Part shown: in pieces, positions 44,083-56,464 of the stretch
Layout: the number at the start of each line of letters is the position of its first letter
Position numbering within the stretch: position 1 is the stretch's first letter
From: Deroplatys truncata
Lineage: Eukaryota > Arthropoda > Insecta > Mantodea > Mantidae
Reading direction: 5' to 3'
NCBI GenBank assembly: GCA_030765065.1
Contig: CM060988.1
Location: 177,237,065-177,301,064, forward strand
Length of the DNA: 64,000 bases
Position numbers and translations under genes: made by a program
The notes under the pieces: model-generated
The model's input: the letters and a program-made list of their open reading frames with translations, nothing else
Databases searched by the model: none
Told to the model about the DNA's origin: nothing

Positions 44083-45791
44083 CAGGGGCGTAGCGTCAAT
44101 GGATGTGAGAGATGTATTACATACCCTATAATATTCCTCAAACTGGGGTAAAATTGGCGTTCATTATAATTTTGTGGTACACAATCGTTCTAATGCCATT
44201 AAAAAATCGAGGTTTCTTAAATATTATGATTTGAATTCGCGCCATGCTACGATAACTTGAACGCAGTCTGCAGCGAAGCAAAGCTCTGGTCAATGACACC
44301 TGCCGTCAGCTGGAGGAAACTGGTGATGTGTGCTTGACCCATGGTATGTACCGAGTTGGAGTACATCTCGCGTTAAAAATCATGCTCATAATATTGCGCT
44401 TATAAACGTGAATAGAGATTAAATCGCGAGTTTTTTGTTTCTTGTAATAATGTATGTTTCTTCAATTGTGAAAATTTGAGCTTGCTTTGGACACTTGGTT
44501 ACTAACTATCAAAGCAAATGTAGGTTAAGATTTGCGCGGGTTCTGGGAGAAAGGTATGCACACAGGCAGTGTACATCCGAGAGGTCACGAGGCGGATAAC
44601 AGCTACAATAGCAAACAATACATTGTTTTAGTGCGGTTGAGGCAGCGAAAATGGAAACAAACTGTTATGTGATCGGCAAACTCTAGCTAAGAAACTTTCA
44701 GTCATTAAATTTCCCTGAAAAGGAAGATGTAATTAAAACAGGTCCTTCATAGCCCGCACTCAATATTACAACTAACATTAAAAAAATGTGTAAAGCATTT
44801 CAACATCAAAGTTTATGAAAGTGAGTCATGGCTGTGCGGTTGTAAAACATTAAGCAAACTATTTTGTTGGTCATGTCTTTTTTTCAAATGAAAGGTGCAT
44901 CTGGAATTCCAGTGGCTATGAAGATTTAAATAACATTTATAAGGCAACCAAAAAAAACACAACTATTCTGTAATCATTAATATGTGAAAAACAACTAAAA
45001 TCTTCGGGACGACTCCTAGAATAGGATTTTCATTGAATAGTCAGTATAAGCTCTCAGTTGAACAGCATAACAGTGGAGTGAAAAAGAATAGAGCTTTACT
45101 TTCTCACTTTGTACGGGCTGTGAGCTTTTTAGGAAAACAAGCACTTGATCTTCGTGGTCACAATAATAAAGAAGGATCTTTAAACAGTGGTAACTATATT
45201 GAGTATTTAAATGGATTACCAGTATATGATACCTCTCTGAAAGAACATTGGAAAATAGATTGTTTTCGTGCAACTTCACCTGATATTGAGAATGACTTCA
45301 TTTCAAGTGTGAGTGCCGTCATGACGTGTAAATTAAAGACATTTCTGTTACCTTGTTTGTTTCACTGATATTAGATGAAACTCCTGACATAAGTAATAAA
45401 CAGCAACTCTCTGCCGTTTTATGATACATAACTATTGACGGAAATGTTGGAGAGGTTTATTTGCTATACAGATGTAAGCTCTGGCAGTAAAAGAGATTTT
45501 CTCTTGAATCATGCTGTCTGTATTATTAACGTTTATTGTTCAAATGAACATAGTAATATAATGATAACATCATTATCATAAAGTACCTTCCAGTGTACCA
45601 GGTATGCGTTAATGAATTTACTAGGTAATAATTCTAAATTGTATAATGAAAATCTTGTTTACACTACATATTGTCTAGCTGAGATTAAATACTGATGTGG
45701 ACAATTCTGTTTAGTTTGGGTCACATTTTAACGAATTTTACAATATACGTTGAATTACATACCCGAGTCTGATAATCAGGCTACGCCACTG
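44083..45791 (+). mobile_element. hAT DNA transposon with perfect 8-bp target duplication
   Basis: The left end reads CAGGGGCGTAGCG and the right end GGCTACGCCACTG, inverted copies with one or two differences. The flanks are CCTATAAC at 44075-44082 and CCTATAAC at 45792-45799, an exact 8-bp duplication, diagnostic of hAT. The 1709-bp body holds only the N-terminal part of a transposase, so it is a deletion derivative. Confidence 0.95.
44687..45480 (+). pseudogene. hAT transposase remnant (TTF zinc finger and DUF4371-like region)
   Basis: At about 44826 a frame reads WLCGCKTLSKLFCWSCLFF, a TTF-type zinc finger with four cysteines. From 45033 a 111-codon frame reads EQHNSGVKKNRALLSHFV and FLGKQALDLRGHNNKEGSLN, then SPDIENDF, matching the DUF4371 region of ZMYM1/hAT transposases. 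A frameshift near 45345 leads to SLILDETPDISNKQQLSAVL, which holds the first catalytic aspartate (LDET). A stop follows. The rest of the catalytic domain and the dimerisation domain are absent. Confidence 0.9.
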
Positions 45792-45799
45792 CCTATAAC

Positions 45800-46692
45800 C
45801 TACCATTACCGCAAAGCGCTACTGCTACAGCCAACAAACCCCGCAACTAACGGAGGTGCTCATGCGGAACTCCCTTAGTCCTTGATATTTGCTTTGTTGG
45901 CCCCTCTTTACTCTTCGTTGCATTTACTGATTCACCAACCAAAAGCGGTTCATACTCTCCGTGAGGCATCAAGAGATGGCGCTTTCATCGAAGAATGCTC
46001 AACTCTACAGCTTACAAGAAAAATAATCCCTGGGACTTACAGTTTGAGAGTCACGATGCTTTCAAAATATCGAAGCAGAATGTTCAAATGTTGATTTCAT
46101 TGGAAGTAGAGAGAATAATACTCAAGGTTTCGATGCAACAACAGGCCAAAATTTCCTTAGCTTTTGCTTCTATTGCCCACTGTTTTTAGCAGAAAGTTAG
46201 TGGCTGTGCTTCTTTGTGTATGTCTGCTTCGAAAGGAAGTTATTATAAAGTTATAAGTAAGACTGCATTAAATATGTGAGTAGTTATTATCGATGTATTT
46301 GGAGTACAGTGATGCCATCTGGTTTTATAGATACATCAGTTATTATGTACCATAGAATAAAACACTCTTCTTAAAATCATGTGAAGCCTAAATTACCTAT
46401 ATCTGTATTTATATATTACCATGTATAAACTTCCAAATTCGTTCCAGAACATGGGAGTAAATAAAGTCAGTCTTAAAATATATATTAAAACCGTTGTTAT
46501 TTCGGTGCAACAGTGAGTAAAGTCTATACGAATTTTTAAAAAATCAGTTATGAATACTCACACGACTTTCTCTACCCATAACATATTCACGATTCTCCAA
46601 TATGTATAATAGTATTAGTGTGAAGTTATTCTTCCTATCTAAGTTACCCAATTCAATTTTCTTTGCATAGAAATTATTTCAAAATAATAAAA
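45800..46692. other. Mostly unassigned sequence
   Basis: A degraded family H left end may lie at about 46545-46680 (ACTCACACGACTTTCTCTAC). Otherwise no motif is seen. Confidence 0.4.
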
Positions 46693-46723
46693 TCTGATGT
46701 GTTACACTCACATGACTTTCTCT
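46693..46723 (+). mobile_element. Family H left end, cut by an LTR
   Basis: TCTGATGTGTTACACTCACA followed by TGACTTTCTCT, then the LTR. The H sequence resumes as CTCTACTCTTGTACAAACTA at 48533-48556. Confidence 0.9.
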
Positions 46724-48532
46724 TGAGGCAGTATTTTTAACACTGAAATGATTTCAGTCATATTATATAATATGTAAATTCAATAACAGCCCGCCTTGAA
46801 GCAATATGTGTATGTAATAAGTTGTCGCGGTAACTTTCGTGTTATCTTATTTGCTGAGCGCCTGTTATTGTTTTACTATTTTTAATTTTGAGTTCTTTGT
46901 CCTCCGGCTAGCTATTAATAACAGTCGAGCAAATCTCTTGAACAGGGTGTGTAAACGGAAAGGAGTTGTTACTAAAAGATAACATTGATAAAAGAATTTG
47001 TCTTTACACTTTTATTGCCGTCACACTTTATTCATTTCACATAATTACTCTTGATACACACCCGACTGAAACTGTTGTATTTTCGAATGTAACTATTATC
47101 ACTTATTTGCCGCACATTATTAATTCGCGTATTTCACATCTTTTAACTAACTTTACGACGCGAGAGATTCTGTAGAACTGCGCGACGTGTAACCCGTGAA
47201 TGATTCTGTTGAACTGTGCGACGTTTGCCTTGTGAATTATTCTGTAGAACTGCGCGTTACCCGTCTCTGCCTCGGAATTTATACTCTCTCACCTCGATAT
47301 GCCTAAACATTATAATCGAGCTGCTATTGGTTAATAAAACGCGCCAACATTAGCGTCTATTTTTATATCCAATCAAAATTACGAACACATATGCTCTAGG
47401 GAAGATATTCCCTCCATTTCTAAAGAAAAGCGCGCTATTCTGACGTCATTTGCTTGTCTCTTCTAATTGATAAACAACTCACCCCCTCGCTCATTGTTAT
47501 CCGCTCCTATTGTCAGTTTCAGTGAGGCCGTGCAAACTTATTTCCTAACAATGCTTATAATTAACAAACATCTCAAATCATTGTCATACAATAATGCTAA
47601 TTTACACTACAATCACTCTGGCATTCACAGTGTTGTGATATAAAATACTGCCTCAAAGTTTGTAAAATGTATGTAACAGTCATTGCATATGCTTATATTA
47701 TTGTAAACATGTTCAATAATGTTATGTGAATGCATTACGTAATTATAATAATATAGGAGATGTGAGAAAAATAGGGTTAAAGTTGCTAACAATGAGGTAA
47801 CCTTGAGGCAATAATGAGTAAGGAAGTTTAAGTCATTATTAGAGCAACAATAATGTAATTTCAGTGACAGTTTATAAAAATAGCCAATTAACAACCAGAA
47901 AAAGCTTTAGTTAAATGCACGTATTCTATTGGAGTAGGATTAGCCAATCAGAAACTAAAAAGGAGAAAATTTTACAAATTTAGAACTCAGTTGCCTCCAA
48001 ACAGTGCTCATAACCAGACGTGCTGCCTCAGACAGTGCTCATAACTAGATGCGTTGCTTGTGCGTCCTCGAGAGATTTAATACGTATTCGTGTGAGACGA
48101 AAAATAAGTTTACGTGTTAAAAAGTGTAATTAATTAATAAAAAGAATCTCACAGCTCTCTATATCAGTGAAGTGTTATTTAAATCGTATCAAGTATTAAT
48201 AAAAGGAGTGAAGTAAAATTATAATCTGTGTAAGCCTACATTCTTGTCGTATCACAACCCTGCCAAGATATCCATGTCTCTAAAATAAATACTGACGCAG
48301 CCGAGGAAAACATAAATATTAAATATTTAAAGAAACAGTTTAATTACAAAGTTAATATTTTTTTTAAACTTGGGGCAAAGGTCACCTGAAAGTACATTTG
48401 GGGCGAAGGCTACCGGAAACTGTTTAGTATACATGCGGTTGCAACTACTACAAGTTCGGTTCCCCAGCAGTTGAAATATAATACAACTCCTACTTCAAAT
48501 CGGCTTTTCCATACGTGAAATAAATAACTTTC
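46724..48532 (+). mobile_element. Solo LTR (family A), about 972 bp plus a nested LTR
   Basis: It starts TGAGGCAGTATTTTTAACAC and ends TTTCTCA. CTCT lies on both sides (46720-46723 and 48533-48536), a 4-bp target duplication. Its sequence is interrupted by the family B LTR at 46823-47655. Inside are a TTTATAAAAATAGCC box and a TTAATAAAAGGAG polyadenylation-like signal. Confidence 0.8.
46823..47655 (-). mobile_element. Solo LTR (family B), 833 bp, nested
   Basis: In plus-strand reading it begins TGTCGCGG and ends ACTGCCTCA. AAGT occurs on each side (46819-46822 and 47656-47659), an exact 4-bp duplication. Its complement matches 55535-56405 along its length. It interrupts a family A LTR. There are no internal genes. 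Confidence 0.9.
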
Positions 48533-48560
48533 TCACTCTACTCTTGTACAAACTAGGGAG

Positions 48561-49258
48561 TGATGCGGTTAAAGAATGTAGACTTACACAAATTATAATT
48601 TTTACTTCACTCCTTTTATTAATCCTTCACACGATTAAATCACACTTCACTGATATAGAGATCTGTGAGATTATTTATTACTTACTTGTACTTTTTAACA
48701 CTTAAACTTTATAAGATTCTCGCCATAATGAATTTTCGTCTCACACTGAATACGTACCGAGCGAATAAACTGGCCAGGTACGCTGCCATCTAGCGTCTGG
48801 CTGGGTACGCTATTTTCTAACGACTGGAGTTTACCGCTTAGATTTGTAAATTACTCTATTTCAAGTCTCTGAGTGGCTAATTTTACTCCAATAGAACACT
48901 TTTATTTAACTAAGAGCTTTTCTGGTTGTTGCTTGACTATTTATAAACTGTTTTAAATATTACATTATTGTTGCAAGAATTACTAGTAGCATTATTAAAC
49001 TTTCCAATTCAGTATTGCCTCAAGGTTACCTCATTGTTAGCAACTTTCGGCCTCTATTCTCACAGCTCCTAAATTATTAAATTAATGCATTCACATAACA
49101 TTATTATACATGTGCACAATAATATAAACATATACAATGACTGTTACTTACATTTTATATATTATATTATACACATATTTCTTTAAGGCGGGCTGTTTTT
49201 ATTTTTTTATATTATATAATTAGACTGAAAACATTTAAGTGTTCAAAATACTGCCTCA
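48561..49258 (-). mobile_element. LTR (family A), minus orientation, truncated
   Basis: The complement starts TGAGGCAGTATTTTGAACAC at 49258 and matches the body of the copy at 46724-48532. It stops near 48555, missing the last 230 bases of the full LTR. A region at about 48765-48840 (CTGGCCAGGTACGCTGCC) is not shared with the other copies. Confidence 0.8.
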
Positions 49259-49485
49259 ACCAGTAGCTATGGATAGGCGTCCTGCTCTTTCCTCGTCCTT
49301 CACAGTTACCGACCATTTTTGAACTTCTCAATCCATTCGTACATATTTCGCCGAGGTAAAACATTGCCCCCATATTGTGAGAAAAGTCTTCAATGGTTTC
49401 CGTCTTCTGGTACACCTTCAGGCGACAAAAAACGGATAGCCGCACGCTGTTCTTCTTTGGTGCAAACGGTGAGGGGTGCAGCCAT
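49259..49485 (-). pseudogene. Mariner-type transposase N-terminal fragment
   Basis: On the minus strand from 49485 a frame reads MAAPLTVCTKEEQRAAIRFL, then after a stop FSQYGGNVLPRRNMYEWIEK and FKNGR. This fits the HTH_48-type DNA-binding domain of mariner-like transposases. It is cut at the LTR junction. The catalytic part is absent. Confidence 0.8.
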
Positions 49486-49645
49486 GTTTATAATGCAACA
49501 CTCACAGGAGTGAAACGGTCAAGCATTCCACAAGCGGAGACAAAGGAACAACATGTAGACAGCGCGCGCTCAAACCGATACAACCAACCTACAAAAATTA
49601 AAAATAGTGTGGGGATACTTATTGACTTACCCTCCTATATTTATC

Positions 49646-49826
49646 TTTTTGTTTTGAGCTATACTGTTCACAGACACATACACATATATTTATAAAAATG
49701 CTTTTTGGTGGGGGGGGGCGCTCGGTGGACTGCAAAACGTGAGTTTATTGAAATATCGATACAAAATTTTTGGGTGGCATACAGTACATTCTCTACCTAG
49801 TATGAGGTAGATGGTAGAGAAAGTTA
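49646..49826 (+). mobile_element. Family H right-end fragment
   Basis: TTTTGTTTTGAGCTATACTG through AATTTTTGGGTGGCATACAG to GATGGTAGAGAAAGTT. It contains a run of nine G near 49712. Confidence 0.75.
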
Positions 49827-49889
49827 AATACTGAATATACAAAACAATAAATTCTATATACTTTTTATAACGCACCGCATTTTTCTATA

Positions 49890-50300
49890 TAGCTATCTTA
49901 CTAGGTGACTTTATCCAATTTACATCATCACTTCACTAAATTCTCACTGTCACAACACTAATGTGATCTAGTTTACCCATCACAAGTTGCATTAATTCAA
50001 TTTTCCTGTCACTTTGCTTCGTGACGCGGCGGCGTAATGAAATACGCGCCAAAGCCTCTTCTTCGGATTATTCACTCGCTGGGGCGTCGAATACAAGACG
50101 GCCTTAATCTCTCGCAGTGGTAGCCTTACAACTTTCGTCGCAAACTCACTCGTAGAACCGCACTTGAGGTCCAATCAGAAATCACACACTTACTGACTGG
50201 TTCACTCGGAAACACACTGGCTTATGTAGCTGCTGGAATTTTCCACGGAATATTCTATAATGTTCTGGAGGCGGAGAGAAAGGAAAGATAGAGCTTCTGG
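49890..50300 (-). mobile_element. LTR fragment related to family C
   Basis: It shares collinear pieces with 33290-33660: AATTCTCACTGTCACAA, TAATGTGATCTA, TGTCACTTTGCTTCGTGAC, ACTGACTGGTTCACTCG and CTTATGTAGCTGCTGGAA. The ends are not defined. Confidence 0.55.
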
Positions 50301-50301
50301 T

Positions 50302-51096
50302 GTCTACGTATCTCTATTTAGGTAAAGAAGGTATTGCATTCCACCCAAAATTTTGATACATAGATTTCAAGGAAATACATGTTTTGGCGTCCCCTGAATA
50401 AAAAAGAAGAACTTTTAGAAAGTGGTCCACTTATACTAGGAAGTTTATATCTAAGTTCAGTATCCTCAAAGGATGAGACAAAAAGATTTTCAAGAAAATT
50501 CCCACTCAACTATTCTTTATATGGAATATTTTTCGAAAATTTTCACTTTCTAAAACTTGCTAACGATTTTGATTAAAATACTATATATTAAAGATATTTA
50601 CATTACGAATAAGATGTATGTGTTGAACTTTTTGTGAATAGCCTATGAAGTCCACTTCATTCGGAAGGAATTTTCTATCATGTATAACTGGTAAACATTA
50701 AGCAATAGACGAAAACGTACTATACGAAAATGTAGATCTCTTTAAAACACACAATTTATTTTAAATAAGGTTTTAGTGGCATAAGAAATTTCTGAATATC
50801 CATGATTAAAGGCTTGAAATGTTCAATACTTTTCATTCTTTTAAAGTCCCATCGATTTACAACTGTGTCTCGCGATTGCATGGAGACAGTATGAATTTTA
50901 AAGCCAGCGTATAGCGTTCAGTTCTTTAAGATTTGTTCTCTTTGTATCTATAACCAAATGTGTAATATAGCTATTTATGCGAAGGTTAGTTAAATTAAAA
51001 TGTAGTAGATATAAAAATAAGCTCTGGTGAGATTAGTTTGTATACACACTATAAAGATAGGGGGCAGAGAAGGTCATGACACTGTATCACATCTGA
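50302..51096 (-). mobile_element. Family H repeat, subfamily II
   Basis: The right end is degraded (ATCTCTATTTAGGTAAAGAA); the left end closes GTATCACATCTGAGA. The microsatellite is lost. The CTCGCGATTGCATGG segment is at about 50869. Confidence 0.75.
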
Positions 51097-52051
51097 GATT
51101 TAAAATTGTTTCGTTTGTAAGACCCTTTGCACTTCAATAATCGTGTCGCGGCTTTGACTTAAATACAAGTAATGATGTTATGACTGTAAATATATAACCT
51201 TGGTTTCATTAATTTTCGATATGAAACACAATCACATTCACACTTCAGTTTCTGTATGTTGTTATTTATTAATGAAATAAGTGTGCAGAGTTTAAAAATA
51301 AAGCGAAAAAAGTTTCAAATAAATTATATTTAGAGCCACTTTAGAATTTTTAACTTGAAGGTAGACCTTCACAACCCTCCAAGTTAGCTCGAAAACAACA
51401 TAAATTTCTCCCGAGTACACCAATGAACGCTTTTGAACATTTGCGTGTTCTAAACATCTACAAGCTGTAGTTTAAAAGCTTTTTTCGATTTAAATTTCTG
51501 ATAAATCACGGTAGATGCCTGCGAGACCTCGTACAACAATTATCTATTAAAACACGTCGTATTATTCTGTAGGGATGTAGGCTTCTCGAGTTCTTTCCAC
51601 CTACTAACGTTGCGCAAAATGTTATCTAGCTTTGATCTATGATTTTCTTATTAATGATAAACCGACCTAAATGCTTCCTCCTAATCCATTCCTACTGAAT
51701 AAATAGCCAGAAATTATTTTTCTGCGAACTTAATGAGTAATAGATGAAAAAGTGATGACAAAAAACAGCGCGAGGCTAATTGAATTGTATCATGCAATAT
51801 TGTGTGTTCCTGGAATAGGCGTGATATTATCGGTGTGCAATTTATGACTCACTTTCTTAATGTGAAATACATCATCACCATTAAATATAGAAATCTTGAA
51901 CCACTAACATTCTTAAGTTTATGGGCGATGGCTGATTTTTGTCTGTATAAGAGTCAAAGATGCTACCAAAACATAGTATAAATAATACTTATAGTCATAG
52001 GTATCACGAGCCGATTGATTTCACTTCGAAAACTCCCATGCGTTACATTCA
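51097..52051. other. Unassigned sequence
   Basis: AT-rich. No repeat end, tRNA-like box or coding motif is recognised. Confidence 0.4.
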
Positions 52052-52187
52052 TTTTTACTTTCTCTACTACGTATAGTAAGTAGGGGAAGTATTGTATTCC
52101 ACCCAAAATTTCGATACCGAGATTCCACCGGAAATACATGTTTTGAGACCCCCTGAATCCAAAAAAAGCATTTTTGGAAACATGTCT
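52052..52187 (-). mobile_element. Family H right-end fragment
   Basis: TTTTTACTTTCTCTACTACG to CATTTTTGGAAACATGTCTG, then joined to a plus-strand piece. Confidence 0.85.
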
Positions 52188-52910
52188 GTGCTTCATGTTA
52201 ATCGAGATTTTAATCTTATTGCTAATTTTCTTGTAGGTGCAAGGGGAATATGGTAGGCTTTAAGCGATAGTCAATTGCTTTAAGAGCTGGTTGCTATGTA
52301 GCGCATTCCATTCTCTTTGTATGTCAGGACATAAAAAAATGAATAACGAATTCCCATTTGAGCAAAAGTATTGGAAAATTTAAGGGAGTAACAAGCAATA
52401 TCTCGAAAATGGTTCACTCAACAAAATAAATATATGACATAAATTGTGTATTTTAACGCGATCTACATCTTTGTGTAGTAAAATTTTGTCTATCTCTTAT
52501 GGTTTATCAGATATGCAAAAGTCGTTCACAATGAAGAACACTTTTGGAAACATTCCCAGAAAATTCTAGATATACATTTCATTTATCATGAAAATATCTT
52601 AAACATATGATATTTTAATCAAAATCGTTAGAGCCATTTTTGAGAAAATTAAAATTTTCGAAAAATGTTTCATGTAAAAGGTAATCTGAGGTGGGGCGGA
52701 TTTTCTGGAAAACCTTCGTGTCGCATCTCTGGAAGATATTGAACCTAAATACCAAGTTTGGTATTTATTCGACTTTTCCTTTTTGAGATATGCTGTTCAC
52801 AGACAGACACACATGCGTAAATTGTTCCAAAAATGCTTTATTTGTATTCAGGGCTGCTCAACATATGTATTTCCGGTGAAATCTCGGTAGTAAAGTGATG
52901 TGAAGGCAAT
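52188..52910 (+). mobile_element. Family H copy lacking its left end
   Basis: From GCTTCATGTTAATCGAGAT to ATTTCCGGTGAAATCTCGGT. The terminal hairpin is degraded. Confidence 0.8.
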
Positions 52911-53539
52911 ACATATGCTTGTACCTAGATAAGGAATATCGTGATGAAAGCAGTCTTCAACCCACAAGCTCTTCAGTGCCTCCTACAGCATTGCATGGCC
53001 AGCATTCACGTCCTGTTTCGCTCGCTTCTTTTCGTAACGGGATTTTGGTCCGCGTGTAAGAGGCTAATCCTCGAGTGTTTATGCGCTCTCCCCTTGGAGG
53101 TAGCGACAATACCGTAATCAGATTACACTAATAGCGGATTGCTTTAAGGCAAACCAGTCAGCATAGCCAACGGCAGTTCTAAGAGGATATACCTACAGCA
53201 AAAAAAAAATTAATCCACTTACTCGACGTTTCTCTAAACCTTCGCTTCTTTTGACGTGCTTTCAGAAATAATTCGTCTGCTTCGAGCTGTAGTTGATTCT
53301 GTTCTGTGGAGGGTAGTTATTTCTGGTAACTTGTTGCAGTGAGCCATTTTGTCTCATAGTTGCAATATTTACGCGAATCTAAGGCACACCCCATATTTGA
53401 AACATAAAATTATGAGAAAAAAAACGGGTTTTTATCGAATGTAAAGCGCATCAATGACGGAAAATAGGTATTAGGAATTTTATTTAAATGTATTTAATAC
53501 AATAATGGATTTATCGTATATGTAAACCATCAGATTATA
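52911..53539. other. Unassigned sequence
   Basis: Nothing recognised apart from an A run near 53200. Confidence 0.4.
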
Positions 53540-54525
53540 CAGAGTGAGCCAAAAGACTCCAAACCGCCTGCGCGGTGCTTTTCCTCTCCACGTCCTCGGC
53601 GCTCGTTGCCGTCTGCTATCATAGAAAGGCGCGGATGAAACCAACATTTTTAAAACTACTTTTAAAGGCTTTACTTACCAACTTTATGAAAGGAAATGCT
53701 GAAACTGGCACCTCTTTAGGAAACTATCCATCATGGAATTTTTGGGGGGAATTTTCCGAACGATGACCGATGTCGTCTAATGTTTCTTCGGTAAGAACCG
53801 AACGCCGTCTTTTAGATTTCTTAGCCTGAACATTTCCTGTGGCCTGAAATTTACTGTAAAGTTCATGTACTGTTGTACGGCCTGGAACTTTTACACCTGG
53901 AAATCTTTCTGCAAATTGTACTTTCACTTGGTGAGCTGACCGAGTTAACACATATGAATCATAAATAAATACACGCTGTGCAGTAGAAAACATATACTGA
54001 GCCATAATATACTTTGTGACTAAGTACAGGACAAAATAATAAATAACTCGTAATAACGGAACTACATCACATCACCGTCAACTCAAAACTGCACTTCACA
54101 CTGCACAGCAAAACCACAACAGCGTGACTTTGTTTATAGCAGCAGTGCGTTATTATGTTTTTATCATATTTCCACACGCCCAGTTGAAAAACACCGCGCA
54201 GCCGGTAATATTGTTCATAAAATATCCCTCCGCGGTAACTTAAAACATTGTACAAGGCTAAACCACACACCCTGGAAGAATTAAAACAAAGTATCTGCCA
54301 GGGAATTTCTCAGCGTGAACTAGTCGAGTGATGGATAGTTTCCTAAAGAGGTGCCAAAAATGTATGGCATCTCCTTTCGTAAAGTTGGTAAGTAAAGCCT
54401 TTAAAAGAAGTTTTAAAAATGTTGTATGGTTTCATCCGAGCCTTTCTATGATGGCGGCAGACGGCAACGAGCGCCGAGGACACGGAGTCTTTTAGCTCAC
54501 TCACTCACTCTCTCACTTCACTCTG
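53540..54525. mobile_element. Long-TIR (foldback-like) Tc1/mariner-type element
   Basis: The left arm from CAGAGTGAGCCAAAAGACTC to ACTATCCATCA (about 53540-53733) is complementary to the right arm (about 54333-54525). TA lies on each side (53538-53539 and 54526-54527). The arms are about 190 bp with small differences, including a short CACTCACTCA expansion in the right arm. The interior retains a helix-turn-helix gene fragment. Confidence 0.9.
53724..54005 (-). pseudogene. Transposase N-terminal helix-turn-helix fragment
   Basis: It starts MAQYMFSTAQRVFIYDSYVL and continues with FAERFPGVKVPGRTTVHELY and KFQATGNV, the DNA-binding region of IS630/Tc1/mariner-type transposases often labelled DUF4817. 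It then runs into the left arm at about 53733 without a catalytic domain. The frame itself is intact for 93 codons, so a short DNA-binding protein could in principle be made. Confidence 0.8.
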
Positions 54526-55534
54526 TAGAATTGAAAGTGCTGTATTGTTAGATGACATTGTTAAAGAACAAAATTAGTGTTATTTTACACGCTGTATTTC
54601 GCACCCTGTTGTTTTGATGATAACTTCCTTTGTCCCCTTCTCAGTAATAGTGTAGTTCCACGGCATGTTGATACGGTTCAACTCGGCCCGTATTTGATTT
54701 GATTGTATATAGATTAAACAAAGACGTTGTATTTAATATTGTAACTTCATACACAATATTGCAATTGTTTGAGGAAGTAAGGGTCGACTCAACGGCCTAT
54801 CCCTTTTCTTGGGACAGGAAAGGTCTGTTGGTACGTATACAAGTGCACTGAGCCATTAAATAAGTGTCTGTGGAAAATAAGTCTCGGAAAGTGCTATTTC
54901 TTTTCAAAGCGGAAGAAACATTATGTTGTGCCGAGAAAAGGATTAAAGCCATAAACATATGTACGTGCTATAGTATAAATTAAACTAATTGTAAATAGTA
55001 CCGTGGGAAGAGAAAGCTGAACAGAACTGAAATTTTAGCCAGTAAATGGAAGTCAAGAATACAAACTGACGAATACGAAAACAGAAGATCCTCACATGAT
55101 TGAAAATGGAACAAAATAATCACGTGACATATGCGGAGTAGGGATGAAATCGGACATAGCGAAATTCACAGAATACAAGTAACTTGACTCTTAGCTGAAC
55201 TCTGCACCGTACAAGTTAGGCCGCGGCTATGAACTTAGGGAAAACATTACAATACTTCTTAATACTGCTGACTAACAAATCAAATCTATATATAATTTTA
55301 GCACCCCCTGTAGACTTTAGAGAGTCGACACTGCTCAACGCTAGCCGGAGAAAGAAGAGACTTAAATGTTACGCATCGAGGACGCGGCCAGCTTCAATAT
55401 CAAACCAAATTGTTATCTCATGAGCGTTGCCTATTTGCCCCACTGGAAAGCTTTTTCCGAAGTGAAATGACATACCGCTGAAACGTTTGTAGTTTGTCCT
55501 TAAAGTCTGCAAGAAGCTTCTGGCACATTGTTGT
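54526..55534. other. Unassigned sequence
   Basis: No repeat terminus or protein motif is recognised. Confidence 0.4.
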
Positions 55535-56405
55535 TGTGGCAGTATTTTGTATCACAACAATATAAATGCCAGAGTGATTGTAGTGTAAATAAGTATTATT
55601 GTATGACATCAATTTGAGATGTTTGTTAATTATAAGCATTGTTAGGAAATAAGTTTACACGACCACACTGAAACTGACAATAAGAGCGGACAACAATGTA
55701 GCGAGGGGGTGAGTTCTTTATTAATCAGAAGAGGCAAGTAAATGACGTCAGAGTAGCGCGCGTTTCTTTAGAAATGGAGGGAATTTCTTCCCTAGAGCAT
55801 ATGTGTTCGTAATTTTGATTGGATATAAATATAGACGCTAATGTTGGCGCGTTTTATTAACCAATAGCAGCTCTGTTATAATCTTTAGGCATATCGGGTG
55901 AGGGAGTATAAAAAGCTAAAGCCAGAGACCGGTTTCGTTCTGTCCAACAGAAGGATTCGCGGGTAATACATCGTTCAGTCCAACAGAATCATACAAAGGT
56001 TATACGTCGCACAGTTTAAGAGAATCGTTCACGCGTTATACGTCGCGCAATTCTACAGAATCTCTCGCGTTGTAAAGTTAGTTATAAATGTGAAATACGC
56101 GAATTAATAATGTGCAGTAAATAAGTGATTATAGTGATATTAGAAAATATAACAGTTTCAGTCTGGCGTGTATCAAGAGTCAGTATGTGAAATTAACTAA
56201 TTGTGGCGGTAATAAAAGTGTAAAAACAAATTCTTTTATAAGTGTTATCTTTCAGTAACGAATCCTTTCCGTTTACACACCCTGTTCAAGAAATATGCTC
56301 GACTGAGTAGTAATAATAGCTAGCCGGAGGACAAATAACCCAAAATTCAAACTATTAATACAATAACAGGCGCTCAGCAATAGATAACACGAAGTGACCG
56401 CGACA
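55535..56405 (+). mobile_element. LTR (family B), 871 bp, followed by a primer-binding site
   Basis: It begins TGTGGCAGTATTTTGTATCA and ends ACCGCGACA. It matches the nested minus-strand copy at 46823-47655. Features include GAGTATAAAAAGC (about 55893-55905, TATA box), CCAATAGCAG (CCAAT-like, 55860) and repeated CAACAGAA motifs between 55940 and 56070 in the predicted transcribed part. Unlike the other copy it keeps adjoining internal sequence. Confidence 0.85.
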
Positions 56406-56407
56406 AA

Positions 56408-56427
56408 TTGGCTCCCATACGTGGGGC
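56408..56427 (+). other. Retrotransposon primer-binding site
   Basis: TTGGCTCCCATACGTGGGGC lies two bases after the LTR end, the position where a tRNA 3' end primes reverse transcription. Similar motifs occur in the 3' part of the family A LTR at about 35260. The priming tRNA was not determined. Confidence 0.65.
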
Positions 56428-56464
56428 AGATAAACATGAAGCATCTTCCAACTACCAACAAATA

